A stretch of 7,952 bases of DNA. It comes from an uncultured Clostridia bacterium. Its GTDB lineage: Bacteria; Bacillota; Clostridia; TANB77; CAG-508. Location: contig CALXZW010000061.1 of assembly GCA_944393345.1 (NCBI GenBank), forward strand, positions 1 through 7,952, in the 5' to 3' direction. A model generated the notes under the pieces. The model was not told where the DNA came from. It did no database searches and saw only the letters and a program-made list of their open reading frames with translations. Shown piece by piece: positions 1 to 5,237 of this stretch. Both the position numbers and the translations under genes were made by a program. Position 1 is the stretch's first letter. Every line of letters starts with the position of its first letter.

Positions 1-1332
1 TTTATACTAGAAAATTATTAGAATACAATGTATGTGTTTATTTCTTATCAGATAATATAATAACTGCATCAAATGATGGAGAATTAAGATTAACACTAAT
101 GTCTAGTATGGCACAAGATGAAGTTCGTAAAATATCAGAAAGAACAAAATTTGGTTTTAAAAGAGCGATTGAAAAGGGAATTGTTTTAGGAACAAACAAT
201 ATTTGGGGATATAAAAAAGAAAAAGGAAAACTTGTAATAGATGAAGAAGAAGCACTTTTAATAAGAAAAATCTTTGATATATATGCAAATGATAGCAAAA
301 TAGGATTAAAGAAACTATCAATGGAACTTGCAAAAAAAGGTTATTATAATCATAATGGTAAAGTAATTCACCAGAATACATTAAAAAAAATAATTCAAAA
401 TCCAAAATATAAAGGATATTATACAGGAGGATTATCAACAGTTATAGACTATAGAACCAAAAAAAGAAATTTTAATGATAGAAAAGAATGGATAATGTTT
501 AAAGATTATGAAAAAGTACCTCCAATTGTATCAGAAGAATTATGGGAAAAAGCAAATCAAAAATTATTAAGTAGAAGTAAATCAGCTGAAATGTATCAAA
601 AACATCAAACTAAATACTTTTTATCTGGAAAAATTTATTGTGAAAAACATAATTGTGGATTTGTAAGGAAAATAAGATATTATAAAAATAAAGATAATGT
701 TATTTATTGGTATTGTGGAGAATTTCATAAAAAAGGAAAGAAAGATTGTTTTCCTGCTTGTTTTAAAGAAGAAGATTTGTATGATATTCTGCTTAGAGTT
801 TTTAAAAAGTATGAAATATATAAAGGAGAAATTACTGAAGAACTATTGTCATTTTATTTAGAATCTTTAAAAGAAGAAGAAAATATAAAAAAAGAAGAAA
901 TGATAAAAAAAGAGATAAAAGTTCTTGAAAATAAAAAAGATAATTTATTAGATTTAGCCCTAAATGAACTTTTTAGCAAAGAAGAATTACATATAAAGAA
1001 AGTATCTATTGAAAAAGAAATTTCATGTTTAAATACAAAATTAAAGGAATTAGAGGTGAAGAAAGAAAAAAGAGAAGACTATAATAAAATACTAGAAGAA
1101 AATATACTAAAAAAAATAGAAATAACAAGAGATAATTTAGAAGTTTATATAGAAGAACTATTAGATAAAATAATTGTAGAAAATTTAGAAGAGGAGTCTG
1201 AAGTAAATTTAAAAATAATACTTGTAGGAAACAATGTAATAAAATATCGCATTCCTACAAAAAAATAGGAAGGTTAGGTAAATAGATAAAAGTAAAATGA
1301 TTGATTAATTAAAAAATTTTCCACTTTGTCAC
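1..1332. mobile_element. Right end of an integrated element inserted in feoB
   Basis: Inferred element end. The serine recombinase gene occupies nearly all of this stretch. At about 1332-1335 the minus-strand feoB reading frame changes from recognisable FeoB (K-Q-M-I-T-M-C-L-G) to an unrelated tail V-T-K-W-K-I-F and a stop. FeoB proteins normally continue here with F-G-C-N-A-A-G. Serine integrases usually sit next to an att site, so the junction is a likely attL or attR. The other end and the element's cargo lie left of the window, so size and type (prophage, integrative element, small mobilizable island) cannot be told. Confidence 0.65.
3..1268 (+). CDS. Large serine recombinase, 5' end outside the window
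   Basis: The frame is open from the first complete codon at position 3, so the ATG at 99 is an internal Met and not the start; 421 residues are visible. The first ~45 residues match the end of a resolvase catalytic domain: a D-G-E-L-R-L-T-L segment, then M-A-Q-D-E-V-R-K-I-S-E-R-T-K and a G-F-K-R-A helix start. The nucleophilic serine near the N-terminus must lie upstream, about 100 residues missing. Next comes a Recombinase-type DNA-binding domain (W-G-Y-K to the N-P-K-Y-K-G-Y-Y-T-G-G motif), then a zinc ribbon (C-E-K-H-N-C at about 656-676, with further Cys in Y-W-Y-C and K-D-C), then a Lys/Glu-rich coiled coil at roughly 840-1080. This order is typical of large serine integrases of phages and integrative elements. 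Such enzymes recombine attP with attB through a serine-DNA intermediate. Its 3' end lies 40 bp from a truncated feoB, as expected for the end of an integrated element. Confidence 0.93.
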   Translation, partial: YTRKLLEYNVCVYFLSDNIITASNDGELRLTLMSSMAQDEVRKISERTKFGFKRAIEKGIVLGTNNIWGYKKEKGKLVIDEEEALLIRKIFDIYANDSKIGLKKLSMELAKKGYYNHNGKVIHQNTLKKIIQNPKYKGYYTGGLSTVIDYRTKKRNFNDRKEWIMFKDYEKVPPIVSEELWEKANQKLLSRSKSAEMYQKHQTKYFLSGKIYCEKHNCGFVRKIRYYKNKDNVIYWYCGEFHKKGKKDCFPACFKEEDLYDILLRVFKKYEIYKGEITEELLSFYLESLKEEENIKKEEMIKKEIKVLENKKDNLLDLALNELFSKEELHIKKVSIEKEISCLNTKLKELEVKKEKREDYNKILEENILKKIEITRDNLEVYIEELLDKIIVENLEEESEVNLKIILVGNNVIKYRIPTKK

Positions 1333-2644
1333 TCCCAGGCACATAGTAATCATCTGTTTCCCTGAACAACAGCATTTTTTAAATAATCCATCTACATTAA
1401 AAGCAAGTCTAGGTAAATATCCAAGATCTTCTAAAAAAGTAAAGAGTGGAAAAAATATTGCCATAGGTGGTAACATTACAGAGATTACCCAAGTTAAAGT
1501 TCTATAAATACCCAAAATTAGTAAATCAGAAAGCCAATAAGGACAATTAATAAAATCAGCAAAATTTATTAAATGTTTTTGAATAAAATCAAAAAAATTA
1601 AATAAAAGTTGCGATGGATAATTTGCGCCAATAATTGTAATCCAGAATATTAAGCCCAAAAATAAAAGCATTATAGGGATGCCAAAATATTTAGAAGTTA
1701 GTATTTTATCAATTTTACGATCTTTGAATGAATAGTCTTGGCTTTCAAATGTATAAACCTCTTGGCAGATTTTTTCAGCATATTTCATAATATCAGAAGT
1801 AATAAAATCCTTAAAATTATTTTGGGTAATCCCAACATTTTTTAAATTATTTAATATATTAGTTTTTAAATTTTTAAGTTCTAGATTGTTGCTAATGTTA
1901 ATTTTTAAATGTTTTTCAATTGAAGAAATAATAGTATTTTCAGAATCTAAAAATTTTAATGCAACCCATCTACTAATTTTAGAAGAAAGATTAAATATAT
2001 TTTTTAATTTATTTTCAATTATAGAAATATTTTTTTCTATAATTGGTAAATAAGAAACTGTTTTTGGGGTAGGGATGATTTCTTTTTTACATACTTTATA
2101 AGTAGTATCTAGTAAGTTATTTAAACTTTTCTTTTTTCTGGCAATAGTTCCACAAACAGGTACACCAAGTAGTTTAGATAACATATTTAAATCAATTTTA
2201 ATATTTTTCTTTTTAGCTTCGTCTAATAAATTTACACATACAATTACATTATTAGTAATTTCCATAATTTGATATACTAAGTTTAAATTACGTTCTAAAC
2301 AAGTAGCATCAACTACAACAATAGTAGCATCTGGTTTACTAAAACATATGTAATCTCTTGCTATTTCTTCTTCTTGAGAATTAGATAAAATAGAATATGT
2401 ACCAGGAATATCAACTAATAAAAAATCAGAATTTTTGTATGTACAAAGACCACAAGCATTACTAACAGTTTTCCCAGGCCAATTGCCTGTATGTTGATGC
2501 AATCCTGTTAAATTGTTAAAAATAGTGGATTTTCCTACATTAGGATTTCCGTGCAAGCGCTATAGTATATCCATTAAGATTCTTGAAAGAAGTTAAGCTA
2601 TCAGTTAATAATGTAGTTCCTGTTGAAGTTTTAGTAAGGCCCAT
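1309..2644 (-). pseudogene. feoB: Ferrous iron transporter FeoB, frameshifted and truncated
   Basis: FeoB is a membrane Fe(II) importer with an N-terminal G-protein domain. The proper start is the ATG at 2644-2642, 9 bases after a GAGGAGG Shine-Dalgarno at 2654-2660. It reads M-G-L-T-K-T-S-T-G, the usual FeoB opening, up to I-A-L-A, then runs into R-K-S-stop at 2540. The FeoB sequence resumes one frame over at about 2554 with G-N-P-N-V-G-K-S-T (G1). It continues with D-I-P-G-T-Y-S (G3), N-L-L-D-E-A (G4) and membrane segments from about F-G-I-P-I-M-L-L-F-L to the Y-L-P-R-L-A-F-N region. One extra base (C in GCACGGAAAT) explains the shift; a TTG at 2556 opens the downstream frame but has no good ribosome site. 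The 3' end is cut after M-C-L-G, leaving about 444 reconstructed residues against 650-700 or more in the family, so most of the second half of the membrane domain is missing. Two independent lesions make this copy non-functional unless the frameshift is a sequence error and the element excises. Confidence 0.93.
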
Positions 2645-2701
2645 AAAAGTGTTCCTCCTCTTAATTCTATATTATGATAAAAAGCAAAAACAGTTACAAA
2701 A

Positions 2702-2935
2702 TTAATTAGTATAAATTTCTATTTTACTTGCATCTTCATTTCGAATAGCAAGTAAAAAACCTCGAAATTCATAAGCTTTAAGACCGGAAAAAGGACTTAT
2801 AAAAATGGGTTTAATACAAGTATTTCTTACTAATCCTAGATCTAGTAATCTTCTTTTTATATTTTCAGATGTGTTTAAAGAATAAATATAACCTATAGAA
2901 TTTAAGTTTAAATTATCTAAAGTAGATATATTCAT
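2702..2935 (-). CDS. feoA: FeoA, small SH3-like partner of FeoB
   Basis: This 77-residue protein has normal FeoA length. It shows the family pattern: an N-terminal S-T-L-D-N-L motif, then I-K-R-R-L-L-D-L-G-L-V in the middle, then S-P-F-S-G-L-K-A-Y-E-F-R-G-F-L-L-A-I-R, ending in a short beta strand. FeoA is a cytoplasmic SH3-like protein needed for FeoB-dependent Fe(II) uptake. The ATG is at 2935-2933, with AAAGGA about 12 bases upstream. The gene is intact and 57 bp ahead of the feoB start, in the usual feoA-feoB order and presumably one transcript. Because the adjacent feoB is broken, this FeoA has no intact partner in the window. Confidence 0.93.
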   Translation of the reverse strand: MNISTLDNLNLNSIGYIYSLNTSENIKRRLLDLGLVRNTCIKPIFISPFSGLKAYEFRGFLLAIRNEDASKIEIYTN

Positions 2936-2967
2936 AAAGAATCACAATCCTTTCTTATATAGATAAA

Positions 2968-2996
2968 ATAATATTAATAATATTATATTTTGTCGA
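2968..2996 (-). promoter_or_regulatory. feoAB promoter with overlapping palindromic operator
   Basis: On the minus strand a -35 box TCGACA (2996-2991), a 17-base spacer and a -10 box TATTAT (2973-2968) precede feoA. A perfect 9-1-9 palindrome, ATAATATTAATAATATTAT (2968-2986), covers the -10 box and much of the spacer. This is the length and symmetry of Fur-type operators, and it starts with the same ATAAT string as the Fur box half-site, but it lacks the central GAT/ATC. Repression by an iron-responsive regulator (Fur or DtxR family) is inferred from context. Confidence 0.6.
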
Positions 2997-3016
2997 AAAA
3001 TATATGTTACAAAATA

Positions 3017-3045
3017 TTGACAACTAATTTAAAATATGAAAAAAT
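3017..3045 (+). promoter_or_regulatory. Possible dut promoter
   Basis: A perfect TTGACA at 3017-3022 is followed after 17 bases by AAAAAT (3040-3045), a weak -10. An alternative is TAAAAT at 3030-3035 with a poor -35 (TTACAA at 3007-3012). Either would give a short leader to the dut ribosome site at 3060-3067. Confidence 0.4.
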
Positions 3046-3078
3046 GGGAAAAGATTAAAAGAGGAAGGATGATAAAAT

Positions 3079-3540
3079 ATGGAAAAAGTAAGAGGATTTG
3101 AAATAGCAAAAGGATTTGAAGATAAAGGAATAAATTTGCCACAGAGAAAGACAAAATACTCAGCAGGCTATGATGTAGAAGCAGCAGAAGATACAATAAT
3201 ACCACCATTTAAACCAGGAATGAAGCCAACATTAATAAAAACAGGTTTAAAAGCATATTGTCCAGAAGATGAATATTTTATGTTAGTTAATAGAAGTTCA
3301 AATCCATTTAAAAAAGGATTAGTAATGGCAAATAGCATAGGAATAATAGATAGTGATTATTATGGGAATCCAGATAATGATGGACATTTTATGTATGCAT
3401 ATTATAACTTTTTTGATAAAGAACTAGTTATAAAAAAGGGAGAAGTTATAGGTCAAGTTATATTTCAAAAATATTTAACTGTTGATGATGACCATGCAGA
3501 AGGAAAAAGAGTAGGTGGATTTGGATCAACAAGTAAATAA
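3079..3540 (+). CDS. dut: dUTP diphosphatase (trimeric dUTPase)
   Basis: Hydrolyses dUTP to dUMP and pyrophosphate, keeping uracil out of DNA and supplying dUMP for thymidylate synthesis; it acts in the cytoplasm as a homotrimer. All five conserved motifs are visible in the 153 residues: A-G-Y-D-V-E (29-34), N-R-S-S-N-P (71-76), G-I-I-D-S-D-Y-Y-G (88-96, with the conserved Asp/Tyr), G-E-V-I-G-Q-V-I-F (121-129), and the flexible C-terminal R-V-G-G-F-G-S-T-S (144-152) that closes over the active site. Length is normal. The ATG at 3079 follows GAGGAAGGA by about 11 bases. It is divergent from feoA with a 143-bp intergenic region. Dut also occurs in phages, but nothing here ties this copy to the element on the left: feoB/feoA separate them. 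Confidence 0.95.
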   Translation: MEKVRGFEIAKGFEDKGINLPQRKTKYSAGYDVEAAEDTIIPPFKPGMKPTLIKTGLKAYCPEDEYFMLVNRSSNPFKKGLVMANSIGIIDSDYYGNPDNDGHFMYAYYNFFDKELVIKKGEVIGQVIFQKYLTVDDDHAEGKRVGGFGSTSK

Positions 3541-3614
3541 AAATATTAAAAAAAATTTAACTTAGAGCGACAAGAATTTGAGAGATAATTACTGGAAAAT
3601 AGAGAGGAAAAGTT

Positions 3615-3643
3615 TTGACTTTTTCTTTTTTTTGTTGTATAAT
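3615..3643 (+). promoter_or_regulatory. Strong promoter of the CarD-family gene
   Basis: TTGACT (3615-3620), 17-base spacer, perfect TATAAT (3638-3643). Transcription would start near 3650, giving a leader of about 94 bases before the ATG at 3744. No terminator is evident between dut and this promoter, so some read-through from dut is possible. Confidence 0.8.
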
Positions 3644-3662
3644 AAATATGGTTAAAAAATCC

Positions 3663-3707
3663 AATAAAGTTATAAAATGTATTGACATAACTTTATTATA
3701 TTTTTTT
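3663..3707 (+). promoter_or_regulatory. Leader hairpin with T-run before the CarD-family gene
   Basis: A perfect 11-bp inverted repeat (AATAAAGTTAT at 3663-3673, ATAACTTTATT at 3687-3697) with a 13-base loop is followed by a T-run at 3701-3707. It lies in the inferred 5' leader. The layout resembles a weak intrinsic terminator or attenuator, but the stem has only one G-C pair. A TTGACA in the loop (3682-3687) has no matching -10 box at 16-18 bases. Confidence 0.45.
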
Positions 3708-3743
3708 CGCCTTATATCAAAAATGCTGAAAGGAGTGACTTAC

Positions 3744-4310
3744 ATGTTCAATGTAGGAGATAAAATAGTATATCCAATGCATGGTGCAGGGGTTATAGAT
3801 TCAATAGAGGAAAAAGATATTTTAGGGGAGAAACAATCTTATTATATACTAAAAATGCCAGGTGAGGTAAAAGTTATGGTACCAACAGCAAAGGCGGAAG
3901 AAGTAGGAGTAAGGAATATTATAGATAAAAGTTCTGCAGATGCTGTAATTAATGTTTTAGAGCAAGATGAGACAGAAATGGATAAAAACTGGAATAAACG
4001 TTATAGAGAAAATATGGACAAGATGAAAAGTGGAGATATTTATGAAATTGCAGATGTTGTTAGAAATTTAAGTTTTAAGCAAAAAGAAAAAGGTTTATCA
4101 ACAGGAGAGAAAAAAATGTTAAATAATGCTAAACAAATTTTAGTTAGTGAATTAGTTTTAGCAGAACATGCATCTCAAGACGAAATCGAACAATTAATAG
4201 AAACCAAGATAAATACATCTTTTATGATGTTTAGATCAGAAGAAGTAAAACCACAAAGTATTGTAAATAAATTTATACCATTTGATGGTACAGGAACAGA
4301 AAATAATTAG
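3744..4310 (+). CDS. carD: CarD/CdnL-family RNA polymerase-binding regulator
   Basis: CarD-family proteins bind the RNA polymerase beta subunit and stabilise open promoter complexes. The start chosen is ATG 3744, with AAGGAG at 3730-3735, 8 bases away; the frame remains open upstream to 3615 but that part overlaps the promoter and leader hairpin. The 188-residue product begins with the Tudor-like polymerase-interacting domain (F-N-V-G-D-K-I-V-Y-P-M-H-G-A-G-V-I, about residues 2-65, shared with TRCF). An alpha-helical DNA-contacting domain follows (W-N-K-R-Y-R-E-N-M through the L-S-T-G-E-K-K-M-L segment, about 88-165). The family is usually about 160 residues; here a tail of about 25 residues (F-R-S-E-E-V-K-P to G-T-G-T-E-N-N) is added. 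The gene has its own promoter and terminator, so it is probably monocistronic. Confidence 0.92.
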   Translation: MFNVGDKIVYPMHGAGVIDSIEEKDILGEKQSYYILKMPGEVKVMVPTAKAEEVGVRNIIDKSSADAVINVLEQDETEMDKNWNKRYRENMDKMKSGDIYEIADVVRNLSFKQKEKGLSTGEKKMLNNAKQILVSELVLAEHASQDEIEQLIETKINTSFMMFRSEEVKPQSIVNKFIPFDGTGTENN

Positions 4311-4348
4311 AAAAAATTGCATTAGTTAAATAGCTAATGCAATTTTTT
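4311..4348 (+). terminator. Intrinsic terminator after the CarD-family gene
   Basis: A perfect 15-bp stem: AAAAAATTGCATTAG (4311-4325) pairs with CTAATGCAATTTTTT (4334-4348) across an 8-base loop, with the T-run forming the descending arm. It begins immediately after the stop codon. The A-run on the other arm would also let it work on the minus strand. Confidence 0.92.
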
Positions 4349-4379
4349 AAAAGAAAAATAAAAAAAATAAAAAAAAGTA

Positions 4380-4408
4380 TTGACAAGTTGATTAAAATGT
4401 TTTATACT
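4380..4408 (+). promoter_or_regulatory. Promoter of the tRNA operon
   Basis: TTGACA (4380-4385), 17-base spacer, TATACT (4403-4408). Predicted transcript start is near 4415, about 20 bases before the first tRNA. Confidence 0.85.
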
Positions 4409-4433
4409 TCTATATGTGCTAAGCAAAAGGCAT

Positions 4434-4510
4434 GCTCCCTTAGCTCAGTTGGTCAGAGCAACCGGCTCATAACCGGTGGGTCCAAGGTTCGAATCCTTGA
4501 GGGAGCACCA
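4434..4510 (+). tRNA. tRNA with CAU anticodon (elongator Met or Ile2)
   Basis: A 77-base cloverleaf with encoded CCA. Acceptor GCTCCCT pairs with AGGGAGC, discriminator A; D stem GCTC/GAGC; anticodon stem ACCGG/CCGGT around loop CTCATAA (anticodon CAT at 4468-4470); T stem CAAGG/CCTTG with loop TTCGAAT. CAU is shared by tRNA-Met and by tRNA-Ile2, whose C34 is modified to lysidine by TilS. The acceptor stem has C4-G69 and C5-G68, as in the E. coli and B. subtilis Ile2 species from memory, so Ile2 is a real alternative. It lacks the C1-A72 mismatch of initiator tRNA, so it is not tRNA-fMet. Only 26 bases separate it from the following tRNA. Confidence 0.95.
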
Positions 4511-4536
4511 TTTTTTTATTATATCAAAATTTAAAT

Positions 4537-4622
4537 GGGTAGGTGGCCGAGTGGCTAAAGGCGGCAGACTGTAAATCTGTTCTCATTTGAGTACGATGGT
4601 TCGAATCCATCCCTGCCCACCA
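4537..4622 (+). tRNA. tRNA-Tyr (GTA)
   Basis: An 86-base class II tRNA with encoded CCA. Acceptor GGGTAGG pairs with CCTGCCC (one T-G pair), discriminator A; anticodon stem GCAGA/TCTGT around loop CTGTAAA, anticodon GTA at 4571-4573. A long variable arm follows, then T stem GATGG/CCATC with loop TTCGAAT. The GTA anticodon plus long variable arm is diagnostic of bacterial tRNA-Tyr. Co-transcribed with the CAU tRNA. Confidence 0.97.
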
Positions 4623-4661
4623 ACAACGTTTCTGTTCGAACTAAATTGAATAGATAGATAC

Positions 4662-4689
4662 AAAATCAATCAGAAATGGTTGATTTTTT
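4662..4689 (+). terminator. Terminator of the tRNA operon
   Basis: AAAATCAATCA (4662-4672) pairs with TGGTTGATTTT (4677-4687), with one T-G pair and a GAAA (GNRA) tetraloop, and ends in a six-T run (4684-4689). It lies 40 bases after the CCA of tRNA-Tyr. Confidence 0.88.
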
Positions 4690-5090
4690 GTTATAAAACA
4701 AAATATATCAAGGATTAAGTCATTTGCTTCTAAGCGATTTCTAAAAGAAAGTAAAAACAATATAACAGAAATCTTAATAAAAATTTAGGGGATCTATTAT
4801 TAATACAAAACAGGACATGCATTTTATATACAAAGACAAGATCAAAAATGTTTGCCAACAAATTACTTGATTGATATTTGTATCAATTGTTATAAGATTC
4901 AGAATTTGTATGTAATTACTTTGATAACACTAGATTTAATAGCTTACAAAACATAAAGTTTGTAGGTTATTTTTTGTGTTTTTAATAATTCAAATATATA
5001 AATAAATTCAAATATTTTTAAATACTTTAGGCGTTAACTTAAAAATTGTCCTTAGAAACTTTAGAACATCTTAATTTTCTAGAAATATAA
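4690..5090. other. Intergenic stretch without a recognisable gene
   Basis: No reading frame here has a start, ribosome site and family resemblance. The longest open stretch (+ strand, about 4805-4955) lacks a convincing start and contains nothing I recognise. The stretch holds a small hairpin ATTGATA-TTTG-TATCAAT (4870-4887), a terminator-like hairpin (4938-4975), and an 11-bp direct repeat AATTCAAATAT (4987-4997 and 5005-5015). It could be decayed coding sequence or house a small RNA; neither is established. Confidence 0.5.
4938..4975 (+). terminator. Terminator-like hairpin with no assigned gene
   Basis: AATAGCTTACAAA (4938-4950) pairs with TTTGTAGGTTATT (4959-4971) through 13 pairs including two G-T, across an 8-base loop, and runs into a T tract (4970-4975). 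It is well formed, but the tRNA operon already has a terminator at 4662-4689 and no gene lies between. Confidence 0.65.
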
Positions 5091-5117
5091 TGTAATAAAA
5101 CTGTAACGAAAATGTAA
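5091..5117 (+). promoter_or_regulatory. Triple TGTAA direct repeat, 11-bp period
   Basis: TGTAA occurs at 5091-5095, 5102-5106 and 5113-5117, exactly 11 bp apart, upstream of the promoter of the exported-protein gene. A degenerate fourth copy (TATAG) is at 5124-5128. Direct repeats on an 11-bp period are typical binding sites for OmpR/PhoB-family response regulators (for example, B. subtilis PhoP, TTAACA-like repeats read on the other strand). The regulator is inference. Confidence 0.55.
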
Positions 5118-5139
5118 TATAAATATAGTGCGAAAAATG

Positions 5140-5168
5140 TTGACAAAAGTTTTTTAGGATAGTAAAAT
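5140..5168 (+). promoter_or_regulatory. Promoter of the exported-protein gene
   Basis: TTGACA (5140-5145), 17-base spacer, TAAAAT (5163-5168). Predicted start near 5175, giving a leader of about 60 bases. Confidence 0.8.
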
Positions 5169-5237
5169 GAAGTTAATTGTTATAAAAATAAAAAAGATAC
5201 ATTTTAAAGAAAAAACATAGGAGAAAGGAAGAAGAAA

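Noticed and set aside
99..101. ATG at 99 as start of the serine recombinase
   Set aside because: The frame is open to the window edge and the residues before it match the resolvase domain; it is an internal Met.
38..438. Minus-strand frames of 86 and 93 residues inside the recombinase gene
   Set aside because: Antisense shadows of a clearly homologous coding region.
1222..1260. Inverted repeat TTGTAGGAA/TTCCTACAA at the 3' end of the recombinase gene
   Set aside because: Nine-bp arms with a 21-base loop inside coding sequence, no T-run on the + strand; too weak to call a terminator or an element end, though it lies near the junction.
2540..2560. Programmed frameshift in feoB
   Set aside because: No slippery heptamer or following structure is evident and FeoB is not known to use recoding; a plain indel is simpler.
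3615..3743. Upstream extension of the CarD-family gene from a TTG
   Set aside because: The extension overlaps a TTGACT-17-TATAAT promoter and the leader hairpin, has no ribosome site and no family similarity; ATG 3744 has AAGGAG and starts exactly at the domain.
4337..4534. 65-residue + strand reading frame across the first tRNA
   Set aside because: It runs from the CarD-gene terminator through the tRNA promoter and the whole CAU tRNA; it has no ribosome site and is a chance frame.
4690..4937. Possible transposase remnant in the intergenic stretch
   Set aside because: I translated both strands and found short open segments, but no transposase motif I can name and no terminal inverted repeats.
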